Shown here one piece after another: positions 44,068 to 52,750 of a DNA stretch of 64,000 bases; the stretch's first letter is position 1, and every line of letters starts with the position of its first letter. The DNA is from JBNPEO01 sp050490315 (GTDB taxonomy: Bacteria; Actinomycetota; Actinomycetes; Actinomycetales; Micrococcaceae), in contig NZ_JBNPEO010000002.1 in the NCBI RefSeq assembly GCF_050490315.1, positions 62,001 through 126,000 on the forward strand, in the 5' to 3' direction. The notes below the pieces were generated by a model that saw nothing but the letters and a program-made list of their open reading frames with translations, did no database searches and was not told the origin of the DNA. A program made the position numbers and the translations under genes.

Positions 44068-44694
44068 TTAGCGTGCGTAGAATTCCACAACAAGCTGCTC
44101 TTCGCAGGTTACGGGAACTTCCGAACGCTTGGGGCGACGAACCAGGCGAGCCTGGAGTGCCTCGAGCTTGACGTCCAAGTATGCGGGGACGGCGGGCAGA
44201 ACGTCGCGGTGTGCGCCGGCTGCTGCTACCTGCAAGGGAACCATGGTCTGGCTACGCTCGTGAACGTGGATGAGCTGGCCTTCAGCAACACGGAAGGACG
44301 GGCGGTCCACGCGGGCGCCGTCAACCATGATGTGACGGTGCACAACGAGCTGGCGAGCCTGGGCGATGGTGCGGGCGAAGCCTGCACGCAGAACCAAAGC
44401 GTCAAGACGCATTTCCAAGAGTTCAACCAAGTTTTCACCGGTCAGGCCCTTGGTGCGGCGAGCTTCTTCGAAGACGCGAGTCATCTGAGCTTCGCGGATA
44501 CCGTACTGAGCGCGCAAACGCTGCTTTTCACGCAAACGTACTGCGTAGTCAGAGTCCTGCTTCTTGCGGGCGCGGCCATGCTCACCGGGGCCGTACGGGC
44601 GGCGCTCCATGTACTTGGCGGCCTTGGGGGTCAGAGCAATGCCGAGTGCACGCGAGAGGCGTGCCTGACGGCGAGCACGAGTGTTGTTAGCCAC
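44068..44694 (-). CDS. rpsD: Small ribosomal subunit protein uS4
   Basis: Early 30S assembly protein. 208 residues with an S4 RNA-binding domain (RLDALVLRAGFARTIAQARQ, then VVHRHIMVDG) and the N-terminal RRQARLSRALGI. It lacks the zinc-binding cysteines of the C+ paralogue type; the N-terminus has no CxxC. GTG start with AAGGA upstream. A 233 bp leader separates it from rarA; such a leader is a natural place for S4 autoregulation, but I recognise no structure. Confidence 0.97.
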   Translation of the reverse strand: MANNTRARRQARLSRALGIALTPKAAKYMERRPYGPGEHGRARKKQDSDYAVRLREKQRLRAQYGIREAQMTRVFEEARRTKGLTGENLVELLEMRLDALVLRAGFARTIAQARQLVVHRHIMVDGARVDRPSFRVAEGQLIHVHERSQTMVPLQVAAAGAHRDVLPAVPAYLDVKLEALQARLVRRPKRSEVPVTCEEQLVVEFYAR

Positions 44695-44927
44695 TTGTGT
44701 CCTTCCAATATCTGCGGTGTGTTGATGTTACTGGCCTCCAGTATGGAGAGCATCGGCCAACCGCTGCCTTTTGCTACGGGGTCTGCGCGCACACCTGATC
44801 AACCAACAAATTCAGGATGACTCGTGAATTGCTGTTCAGAAGTTCATGATGAGCGCGGCAGTACCTTGCCAGACGAAGATCAATCCTAGCATGAGCAAGC
44901 GAGTGGAGCTCGGCGGGCGGACAGGGC

Positions 44928-46346
44928 TCAGAGCCCACGGATGATTTTGCGTAGCCGTTCCAGTCGTGGGGCAATCTCTCGCTCGGCACCATTGGAGGTT
45001 GGCGTGTAGTAATCAGTGCCCACAAGATCATCCGGAGCGTACTGCTGCTGAGCAACGGAGTGTGGTTCGTCGTGCGCGTAGACGTAGCCCTTGCCATGGC
45101 CTAATTGGCCAGCACCCGGGTAGTGCGCATCCCGCAGGTGTTGCGGGATTCCTTGGCCTTTCCCGGCGCGAACATCTGAGATGGCCTTGTTGATCCCCAT
45201 ATAGGCGGCGTTCGATTTTGGCGCTGTGGCCAAGTGAACTACTGCTTCAGCCAACACGATTCGCCCCTCGGGCATACCGATGAGTTGTACGGCTTGGGCG
45301 GCAGCCACTGCTGTTTGCAATGCTGTGGGGTCCGCCATACCAATATCCTCAGCAGCAGAGATCACAATCCGTCGAGCAATAAAACGCGGATCCTCCCCCG
45401 CTTCGAGCATTTTTGCCAGGTAGTGAAGTGCTGCGTCAACATCCGAGCCGCGCACCGACTTGATAAAGGCACTGGCCACGTCGTAGTGCTGGTCGCCTGC
45501 ACGGTCATAACGCACGGCCGCGGCGTCTAACGCCCGTTCGGAATGTTCGACGCCGATAGTCACCTCGCCGTGAACTGCTCCGGAATCGCTCACGTCACCA
45601 TAGGCCACTCCGGCAGCCGCTTCCAGTGCGGTGAGTGCACGACGCGCGTCTCCAGCGGAAAGTCTCACCAAATGGTCCAGCGCTTCCGCGCTTAAGGTCA
45701 CAGCGCCGTCGAGCCCGCGAGGATCACCCACGGCGCGCAGAAGAAGTGCTTCGATATCGGCGTCCGTCAACGGTTTGAGTGTCAGCAATAGAGAACGGGA
45801 AAGTAGCGGTGAGACAACTGAGAAGGCTGGGTTTTCCGTTGTGGCGGCCACAAGAACCACCCAACGGTTCTCCACTCCGGGCAACAGCGCATCCTGCTGA
45901 GCTTTGTTGAAGCGGTGAATCTCATCCAAAAACAACACTGTAGTTTGGCGGTGCAAGTCCCGGGCTGTGAGTGCCTCATCCATCACACGGCGGACGTCCT
46001 TAACGCCAGCAGTAATCGCGGACAGCTCAACAAATTTCCGTCCCGGACCGCGGGCAATGACATGCGCCAAGGTGGTTTTCCCTGTTCCAGGCGGGCCCCA
46101 CAAGATGATCGACGTTGGTCCTGCTGGACCTTTTGCATCCGTTCCAGCAGCGAGAGTACGCAAGGGCGAACCATGGCCCAATAGGTGCTGCTGCCCTACC
46201 ACCTCGTCAATGCTGCGGGGACGCATCCGCACGGCAAGCGGCCCACGAGCCTGTGCACGCGCATTGGAGCTCTGCCGCGCCTCCGTACCGTCACTGTCCA
46301 CGGACGTATCCGCATCATCGGCCTGTTGGGCAAAGAGATCATCCAC
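44928..46346 (-). CDS. rarA: Replication-associated recombination protein A (RarA/MgsA AAA+ ATPase)
   Basis: AAA+ ATPase related to clamp loaders, acting at stalled forks. 472 residues with Walker A GPPGTGKTT near 84, Walker B VLFLDEIHRFNK, sensor AATTENPAF, and the C-terminal tetramerisation domain containing GMPEGRIVLAEAVVHLA and PKSNAAYMGI. GTG start. Extra N-terminal Asp/Arg-rich residues precede VRMRPRSIDEVVGQ. A DnaA-box match lies about 46 bp upstream. Confidence 0.95.
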   Translation of the reverse strand: MDDLFAQQADDADTSVDSDGTEARQSSNARAQARGPLAVRMRPRSIDEVVGQQHLLGHGSPLRTLAAGTDAKGPAGPTSIILWGPPGTGKTTLAHVIARGPGRKFVELSAITAGVKDVRRVMDEALTARDLHRQTTVLFLDEIHRFNKAQQDALLPGVENRWVVLVAATTENPAFSVVSPLLSRSLLLTLKPLTDADIEALLLRAVGDPRGLDGAVTLSAEALDHLVRLSAGDARRALTALEAAAGVAYGDVSDSGAVHGEVTIGVEHSERALDAAAVRYDRAGDQHYDVASAFIKSVRGSDVDAALHYLAKMLEAGEDPRFIARRIVISAAEDIGMADPTALQTAVAAAQAVQLIGMPEGRIVLAEAVVHLATAPKSNAAYMGINKAISDVRAGKGQGIPQHLRDAHYPGAGQLGHGKGYVYAHDEPHSVAQQQYAPDDLVGTDYYTPTSNGAEREIAPRLERLRKIIRGL

Positions 46347-46391
46347 CTATACAGGCTACTCATAGTCGGCCCAGATCAAGACCTTAAGAAC

Positions 46392-46400
46392 TTATCCACA
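46392..46400 (+). promoter_or_regulatory. Perfect DnaA-box match upstream of rarA
   Basis: TTATCCACA, the strict DnaA consensus, lies in the divergent gap between rarA and the lipoprotein gene. A 9-base match is expected by chance about once in two windows of this size on both strands, so its significance rests on position only. Confidence 0.35.
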
Positions 46401-46502
46401 GCCTCTTGGACGTGACTGGTTGGCGGCCAATCAAAACGCTAGCGTCTTTACAAATGCAGTAAACACTGTGTGAGAACGCGTCACTTATCCCGGGGGAACA
46501 AC

Positions 46503-48899
46503 ATGAATAGCTGGACTCGACGCGCAGTACCAGTGGTGATTGCAGCTGCACTGGTAGCTTCCACCACCGCGTGCACTGATGGTGGTTTCTTAGATCAACG
46601 CCGGATGAGCCTTTTTCAAGAAGGACTTTCAAGCGAACTGACAAAGGCTCCATATACTGGCGCGTTTATCGATGAGATGGCCGCTCAAGGGAATACGGCT
46701 TTGGTTTCTGTGGACGGTGGCCAAAGCGATGGACCCGTTCACCGTGCTCTGTTTACCGCTGACGCAGGGAAATCATGGAAGGAAGCCAAGTTCGCAGATA
46801 GCACGAGGGCGAAGGGCAGCATTCTGGGACTGGGGTTTGGGGGTGGTAAATGGACGGTACTTGCTGAAGAAGGCACTGGATACCGGACCTACCAGAGCAC
46901 CAACGGTGTTTCCTTCGCCCCTGGTGGAGAGGTAGGCCTACCCGCTCGTGGCCGGTCTATTTTGCACTTTGGTTACGTTGGCAAGCAGTGGAGTGTTGTT
47001 TTTAGCCCCACCACGGGACTACCCGGTACGTACCTGAGTTCTGACGGTGTGCATTGGAAAGCATCCAAAACTGCCTGGCCCAATTCTTCTGGGCTGAGGG
47101 TCAACTGGATTGCCGCTGGTGGCGGTCAATTGATGGCAGTGGGCAACAGACTCAATGAGAGCACCAAGGTTTCGCTCGCCGTCTCCTATGTCTCAGCGGA
47201 CGCCGGGGCAACGTGGAAGGAAGTACCTACTGGTGCGCTGGCAATTGCCCCGCGCAATAGCGGATTCAGCACGGTTGCTTGGAACGGAACAGGATTTTCG
47301 GCCATGGGGTGGGGATGGCAAGATTACCGCCGCAGTGACTACACGCCCCTCGGATTGCGCGGTGAATACTCCACGGCCAGAGGTTGGATTGTGGCCCAAG
47401 ACGCCTCCTGGAGTGACGGGTACCTCAAGGCGTTTCCCAACACCACAGCCATGGTTCAAGCAGGCAAGTCGCTCATTGCTCTAAACCAACGCGGAGAAGG
47501 GACTGCCGAGAAATCTGAAGTGCTACTCCGAAAACCGGGTGGCACGTGGACAAATGTGGCACTTCCCAAGGTGGGCAAAGCGGGCCTGCCGGTGAGCCGA
47601 TCAGCGGTTCCGGTGGACGGCGGCGCGCTGGCTAACATTGTGTATTTTGACCAAGGAACTGTGGACTCACGACTGTATTTTGTCGACGCCAACGGGAAAA
47701 TTCAGGATCGCAGCCCCAAAATTCCCGGCGTCGCCACCGAGCAGCCCGTCATCGAATCCATCGGTGCCGCCAACGGGGGAAGCCGCATGTTTGGCCACGT
47801 TGGCCGCCAAGCAGTGGTCTGGGACTCCACGGGAGATAAGGACTTTAAGAACTTCAGCAGGCTCAACGTCACAGGCAACATCGATCTGAAGGAAATGGTC
47901 ACTAACGATGCCGGAGACATCATCTACGGTACCGATCAAAGTAAACCAGACGTCAAAACAGTTTTGTGGAGCCGGAAACCTAACGGTCAGTGGCAGTCGT
48001 ATAACGCAGACGTATTTGGAAACGAACAATTTGACGAAGATGGAGCGGTTCAAGATGCCCTGCCACTGGCCGACGGTTTTCTGATCGCGGGCACTTACAC
48101 CAACCCTGTGGGTGGCGGCGATGCCACCAGCGCCGGCATTGCCTTCTCTGCTGACGGTAAATCTTGGGAACGGTCCAAAGAAAGCGCCCTGAGCGGCAAG
48201 ACGTCGGCCGACCGGGGAATCAACAGCCTTGAAATGACAGACTCAAAGACAGTGATTGCCGGTGGCTTTATTGAAACCGGAAGCAAAGATGCGCCAGCCG
48301 TCTGGACCAGTAAGAATCACAAAAGTTGGGCGGCCGTGAAGCTACCTGCCATCAAGGGCTACTCAGATGCCGAAGTGATCGATGTTGCCAGCGGCCCCCA
48401 AGGAACAACGGCGCTAGTCCAATCACATGAGGCCGGCAAGAAAACCACGTACTCCACGTTCCTCAGCAAGGACGACGGCGCTACGTGGCAACAAGGCACC
48501 AGCTTTGAAGACGGTCCGGGATCCTCCCAGGGCTACTGGCCACTCCGTTTTGCTCCTCTAATGGGCAACTTCACAGTTAACAAACATCGGCTGGAACCGA
48601 GGTGTCTCGGTTCCAGCCGATGTTCATGGCCGCTTTATATTGCGTCTCAGTTACTACTTGAATGCCTGTGCATCCGCCGCATCTGCAGCGAAGGTTTTTG
48701 CACTGTGATGTGCAATGACCGGATGGGCGCCGGTGTAGCCGTCACGGCTTGCGGCGATCTCCTTGATCCTGCCCCGCGAGGCGTACCAACCAATAATGAG
48801 TGCTGGCACAATGACCACAATCGATGCAACGGTCCAGGTACCAACGGGGGTATCAAAGGCCATCAAAACGACCACAGCAAGCAAAAACACGAGGGTTAA
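46503..48899 (+). CDS. Large lipoprotein with Asp-box-like repeats; 3' end aberrant
   Basis: The signal peptide (WTRRAVPVVIAAALVAS) ends in a lipobox-like TTAC with Cys24, so a membrane-anchored lipoprotein is expected. Repeated motifs of the S/T-x-D-G-x-S/T-W type (ADAGKSWKE, SSDGVHWKA, SADAGATWKE, SADGKSWER, KDDGATWQQ) suggest a beta-propeller like sialidase/photosystem-assembly BNR proteins. The ATG at 46503 follows GGGGGAAC. After about 48540 the reading frame runs through a 19 bp terminator hairpin and 246 bp into the permease gene on the other strand; the last 110 or so codons are Cys/His-rich and unlike the rest. A frameshift or lost stop near 48510-48580 is likely. Function unknown. 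Confidence 0.8.
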   Translation: MNSWTRRAVPVVIAAALVASTTACTDGGFLDQRRMSLFQEGLSSELTKAPYTGAFIDEMAAQGNTALVSVDGGQSDGPVHRALFTADAGKSWKEAKFADSTRAKGSILGLGFGGGKWTVLAEEGTGYRTYQSTNGVSFAPGGEVGLPARGRSILHFGYVGKQWSVVFSPTTGLPGTYLSSDGVHWKASKTAWPNSSGLRVNWIAAGGGQLMAVGNRLNESTKVSLAVSYVSADAGATWKEVPTGALAIAPRNSGFSTVAWNGTGFSAMGWGWQDYRRSDYTPLGLRGEYSTARGWIVAQDASWSDGYLKAFPNTTAMVQAGKSLIALNQRGEGTAEKSEVLLRKPGGTWTNVALPKVGKAGLPVSRSAVPVDGGALANIVYFDQGTVDSRLYFVDANGKIQDRSPKIPGVATEQPVIESIGAANGGSRMFGHVGRQAVVWDSTGDKDFKNFSRLNVTGNIDLKEMVTNDAGDIIYGTDQSKPDVKTVLWSRKPNGQWQSYNADVFGNEQFDEDGAVQDALPLADGFLIAGTYTNPVGGGDATSAGIAFSADGKSWERSKESALSGKTSADRGINSLEMTDSKTVIAGGFIETGSKDAPAVWTSKNHKSWAAVKLPAIKGYSDAEVIDVASGPQGTTALVQSHEAGKKTTYSTFLSKDDGATWQQGTSFEDGPGSSQGYWPLRFAPLMGNFTVNKHRLEPRCLGSSRCSWPLYIASQLLLECLCIRRICSEGFCTVMCNDRMGAGVAVTACGDLLDPAPRGVPTNNECWHNDHNRCNGPGTNGGIKGHQNDHSKQKHEG
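48583..48624. terminator. Terminator between lipoprotein gene and permease
   Basis: A perfect 19 bp inverted repeat (AACATCGGCTGGAACCGAG and complement) with a GTGT loop, placed where two converging genes should end. Short T-rich ends on both strands. The permease ends at 48654, as expected, but the lipoprotein frame has no stop before it. Confidence 0.88.
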
Positions 48900-50198
48900 A
48901 TAACCGGTCCACGGGGCACCGATCATCCGGAAGGAGGGACGAATGGCCATTCCCTTTTTGGCCAGGCGGTACAGAGCCAACTGGCACAGCACAATCATTC
49001 CCCAGCTGGAAATGATGCCCAGTGCAGCAACGTTCAGGACGATCTCAAACGCAGCTGCCGGAACAATCGCGTTCAGAATCACGCCGAGACCTGCAACCAC
49101 CGCGGTGAGTGCAATGCCACCGTAAGGCACACCACGCTTGTTCAATTTGGCCGCAAATTTGGGGGCCGAACCTGCCAAAGACATTGACCGCAAAATACGT
49201 CCCGTGGAGTACAAGCCGGCGTTGAGTGAAGACATGGCTGCAGTGAGGACCACCAAGTTCATGATCGAGTCCATACCCTGAACACCGATGGAGCCGAAGA
49301 ACGTCACAAAGGGGCTCTCTCCTGCCTTGTATGCGTTGAACGGCAAGAGCATGGAGAGCAACACCAAGGATCCAACATAGAAAACACCAATACGGATGAT
49401 GACCGTGTTGATGGCCTTAGGCATCACTTTCTCCGGGTTCTGTGTCTCGCCAGCCGCAGTACCAATCAGCTCAATTGAGGCATAAGCGAAGACAACACCC
49501 TGCATCACTACCACTACGGGAAGCAGGCCATTAGGAAAGAATCCCCCATGGTCAGTAATCAGGCTGAAGCCAACTTGTTGTCCTTCGACTGGCGTGCCGA
49601 AAACAACAAAGTAGATTCCAACCAGCAAGAATCCCACTAGCGCTACAACCTTGATCAGTGCGAACCAGAACTCCATTTCACCGAAGACCTTCACGGAAAC
49701 CAGGTTGAGCCCCAGAACAAGTAGGAGCGCTGCAAGAGCCCATACCCACTGCGGCACGGACACAATCCAGGGAACGTACTTTGCGAAGAAATGCATGTAC
49801 AGCGCGATGGCCGTGATGTCCACAATCGCTGTCATGGCCCAGTTGAGCCAGTAGAGCCAACCGGAAACAAACGCCGCTTTCTCGCCAAAGAATTCTCGGG
49901 CATAGGAGACGAACGATCCTGAGGAAGGACGGTGGATCACCAGTTCGCCCAAGGCCCGCAAGATGAGGAAAGCGAAGAGACCACAAATGGCGTAGCTGAA
50001 CATCAGGCCAGGGCCAGCGCTGGCAAGACGTCCACCGGCGCCCATAAAGAGCCCTGTTCCAATGGCACCACCAATGGCGATCATTTGGATCTGCCGTGAT
50101 TTGAGTCCCTTATGAAGTCCTGCATCTTCGGCGGTTAATGCCTCATTTGGCGGATCTTGAACCAAATCAGAGGTGTCTATTTTGTTGCTGTTGTGCAT
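48654..50198 (-). CDS. ansP: Amino acid permease, probably L-asparagine (AnsP-like)
   Basis: APC/AAT-family proton symporter of 514 residues with about 12 membrane segments. The N-terminus has KSRQIQMIAIGGAIGTGLF, the AAT signature, followed by GPGLMFSYAICGLFAF. Length and the FMGAGGRLASAGP segment fit asparagine/GABA-type permeases. The ATG at 50198 has AGG at good spacing; the frame extends 13 codons further. Placement after asparaginase and aspartase supports asparagine or aspartate as substrate; this is inference from context. Confidence 0.88.
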   Translation of the reverse strand: MHNSNKIDTSDLVQDPPNEALTAEDAGLHKGLKSRQIQMIAIGGAIGTGLFMGAGGRLASAGPGLMFSYAICGLFAFLILRALGELVIHRPSSGSFVSYAREFFGEKAAFVSGWLYWLNWAMTAIVDITAIALYMHFFAKYVPWIVSVPQWVWALAALLLVLGLNLVSVKVFGEMEFWFALIKVVALVGFLLVGIYFVVFGTPVEGQQVGFSLITDHGGFFPNGLLPVVVVMQGVVFAYASIELIGTAAGETQNPEKVMPKAINTVIIRIGVFYVGSLVLLSMLLPFNAYKAGESPFVTFFGSIGVQGMDSIMNLVVLTAAMSSLNAGLYSTGRILRSMSLAGSAPKFAAKLNKRGVPYGGIALTAVVAGLGVILNAIVPAAAFEIVLNVAALGIISSWGMIVLCQLALYRLAKKGMAIRPSFRMIGAPWTGYLTLVFLLAVVVLMAFDTPVGTWTVASIVVIVPALIIGWYASRGRIKEIAASRDGYTGAHPVIAHHSAKTFAADAADAQAFK

Positions 50199-50246
50199 AA
50201 GCTTGCCTATCTTTTGGTGGTGCGCGCGCCATTGCACGCTGCCCGC

Positions 50247-51689
50247 TTAGTCGCTGAGGTTGGCCAGGTGTTCGGGACGCAAAAGCTCGTCCAATTGTTC
50301 GGCCGTGAGTAGCTTGTGCTCGAGAACCAGTTCGGCCACACCGCGGCCAGTTTTTAGGGCCTCGAGGGCAATCATGGTCGACGCCGTGTACCCCAAGCGG
50401 GGATTAAGGGCAGTCACCAAGCCAATGGAGTGTTCCACTTGTGACCGGAGTTTGTCTTCGTCGGCGGTAATGCCCTTGACGCATTTGTCCGCAAGGGTGA
50501 TGCAGGCGGCTTCGAGGTGGCGCATGCTTTTGCTCAAGCTGTGGACGATGATTGGTTCAAAAGCGTTCAGCTGAAGCTGTCCGCCTTCCGCCGCCAAGGT
50601 AATGGTGACGTCGTTACCGATGACCTCGTAGGCCACCTGATTTACTACTTCCGGGATCACCGGATTGATCTTGCCAGGCATGATCGACGATCCTGCCTGA
50701 ACGGCTGGCAAAGTAATCTCGCCAAACCCTGCGCGAGGGCCTGAAGAGAGCAGCCGCAAATCGTTGCAAATCTTGGAGAGCTTCACCGCCACGCGTTTGA
50801 GAACACCCGAGAGGTGAACAAAAGCGCCCACGTCTTGAGTGGCTTCGATCAAATCCACAGCCGTGATCATGGGAAGTCCGGAAATTTCGGCGAGGTGCCG
50901 GCAAGCAATTTCCGAGTAACCCTTGGGAGCGTTGAGACCTGTGCCGATGGCCGTGGCGCCCAGATTGATCTCGTGGACCAACAATGTGGCTTCGGCGAGG
51001 CGGGATTTGTCTTCGCCCATGGTGATTTCGTAGGTTTTGAACTCTTGACCCAAAGTCATGGGGACAGCGTCTTGAAGTTGAGTTCTACCCATCTTGACCA
51101 CCGTGCGGAATTCCTTTGCTTTTTCAGCGAAGGCGGCAATCAAGTAATCCATTGCTGCAACTAGGGACTGTGACGCGAAGATTGTTGCCACATTCACAGC
51201 AGTGGGATACACGTCGTTAGTGGATTGGCTGAGATTTACGTGGTCAATCGGGTGCAGGAAGTTATATTGGCCCCGCTGGTGCCCTAGGATCTCGAGCGCA
51301 CGGTTGGCGATGACTTCGTTGGTGTTCATGTTCGACGACGTTCCGGCACCGCCCTGAATAACGTCCACCACAAACTGGTCGTGAAGGTTTCCCGCAATCA
51401 CTTCTTGGCAGGCTTGAATGATCGCACTGGCGCGCTCCTCGTCGAGCAGACCTAGTTCGCGGTTACTTTGTGCTGCAGCTTGTTTGACCATCGCCAGCCC
51501 GTTGACCAAATGGGTGTTGGTACCGAGCGTTTGGCCGGTGATGGGGAAATTTTCCACGGCGCGCAGTGTATGAATTCCCCAGTAGACGGTCAAAGGAACG
51601 TCGCGGTCCCCAATGAGGTCGTGTTCGCGACGGAATCCGCTGGCTGAGCTCTCTTGGGGATCCAAACTAGCGGTATGTTGTTCGGTCAC
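50247..51689 (-). CDS. aspA: Aspartate ammonia-lyase
   Basis: Splits aspartate into fumarate and ammonia. 480 residues of the fumarase/aspartase superfamily with the signature GSSIMPGKINPVIPE near 330-344; HPIDHVNLSQSTNDVYPTA is the other conserved substrate segment. The GTG start follows GAGGAG. It lies downstream of asparaginase in the same operon, so asparagine carbon would enter the TCA cycle as fumarate. Confidence 0.95.
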   Translation of the reverse strand: MTEQHTASLDPQESSASGFRREHDLIGDRDVPLTVYWGIHTLRAVENFPITGQTLGTNTHLVNGLAMVKQAAAQSNRELGLLDEERASAIIQACQEVIAGNLHDQFVVDVIQGGAGTSSNMNTNEVIANRALEILGHQRGQYNFLHPIDHVNLSQSTNDVYPTAVNVATIFASQSLVAAMDYLIAAFAEKAKEFRTVVKMGRTQLQDAVPMTLGQEFKTYEITMGEDKSRLAEATLLVHEINLGATAIGTGLNAPKGYSEIACRHLAEISGLPMITAVDLIEATQDVGAFVHLSGVLKRVAVKLSKICNDLRLLSSGPRAGFGEITLPAVQAGSSIMPGKINPVIPEVVNQVAYEVIGNDVTITLAAEGGQLQLNAFEPIIVHSLSKSMRHLEAACITLADKCVKGITADEDKLRSQVEHSIGLVTALNPRLGYTASTMIALEALKTGRGVAELVLEHKLLTAEQLDELLRPEHLANLSD

Positions 51690-51781
51690 GGTGCTCCTCG
51701 GCTGAAAACTGCTGGACTGGATACAGCTTGGGTACGGCGTTTATCAAAGCAACGCCAAAGGTGAAACTCTGGTAGAGATAC

Positions 51782-52750
51782 TCAGGCGAATAAACTCAGG
51801 CCTCGCAGGACGCCAACGGGATTTCCTCCGCCGAAAACTGCAAGGTTGTTGAAGGCATCAAGGTCACTCGCGTCAACGCCGAGGGCCAGAAGTGCTGGAA
51901 CGGCGGCGGGCATCCGTGCCCGGTCACCGCCGTCGGATATTTTCAGCGCAATGGCTGCTCCGCTGTCAAGGGCCAGCATTTGAATGCCTTCAAAGCCGTC
52001 TTTAGCTAGAAGACCAGGCACTGCGCGCATGATGGCCGTAACGTCGCGGCCTTCACCGGCTACAAGTTCCGGATAGGCGCGCATGGCGCCAGCTACTCGG
52101 TGTTCTGCGGTACCGGGCTCGGCGGAGACCAATCGACCGAATGCCCGTGCCATTCCGGTCAGCGTCAGGCCAAAAACTTCTGTTCCGCAGCCGTCAGTGC
52201 TGATGGTGTTGAGAGTCTCCCCAGTGAGTTCACTGACGGCCTCACGGATGAGCACCGGCAAGGGGTGGTTGTGGTCCAAGTAGCTTTCTACAGGCCAACC
52301 GTTGACAACGCAGGTAGCCAACATTGCCGCATGTTTTCCCGAGCAGTTCTGCGCCAACTGAGTGGGTCCGTGGCCAGCTTCAAGCCAAGCCGCACGCTCA
52401 TTGAGCCCGTAGGGAAGGTCTGTCGAGTTACGCAGCGTGCTGGGGTGAAGACCGGCTGCGGCTAGTGTGCTCGAAGCAATGTCTTGGTGCTGTTGAGCGC
52501 CCGAATGGCTCGCAGCTGCAAGGGCGAGTTGTTCATCGCTCAGCTCTACGCCTGCCCGCAGCATGGCTACCGCCATCAGCGGTTTGAGCGCTGACCTGGG
52601 GTAGAACAATGCGGTGGGCTCGCCACGCGAAAGTACTGTATCGCCGTCGGGACCTAGAGCGATCAGCGATCCATAGTGAATGCTTTCCACAAGGTCACCA
52701 CGGCTTTGTGTTGCGAGCGGTGCATGCTGGGGAAGGTCAGCGATTGCCAT
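51782..52750 (-). CDS. L-asparaginase II family protein
   Basis: 322-residue enzyme of the Asparaginase_II (Rhizobium-type, Ser-Lys) family, unrelated to E. coli AnsA/AnsB. Conserved segments are YPRSALKPLMAV (Ser and Lys of the S-x-x-K motif), ASHSGAQQHQ, NCSGKHAAML and DGCGTEVFGL. No signal peptide, so cytoplasmic. I chose the ATG at 52750 with GGAG nine bases upstream; a TTG at 52765 overlaps that site. It overlaps the regulator gene by 14 bp and is followed by aspA. A small 6 bp inverted repeat (51736-51756) lies in the gap before aspA. Confidence 0.9.
   Translation of the reverse strand: MAIADLPQHAPLATQSRGDLVESIHYGSLIALGPDGDTVLSRGEPTALFYPRSALKPLMAVAMLRAGVELSDEQLALAAASHSGAQQHQDIASSTLAAAGLHPSTLRNSTDLPYGLNERAAWLEAGHGPTQLAQNCSGKHAAMLATCVVNGWPVESYLDHNHPLPVLIREAVSELTGETLNTISTDGCGTEVFGLTLTGMARAFGRLVSAEPGTAEHRVAGAMRAYPELVAGEGRDVTAIMRAVPGLLAKDGFEGIQMLALDSGAAIALKISDGGDRARMPAAVPALLALGVDASDLDAFNNLAVFGGGNPVGVLRGLSLFA

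Noticed and set aside
43735..44820. Long plus-strand open frame (361 codons) across rpsD and the DUF948 gene
   Set aside because: It lies antisense to two well-supported genes and its terminator, has no recognisable domain, and arises from codon bias of the opposite strand.
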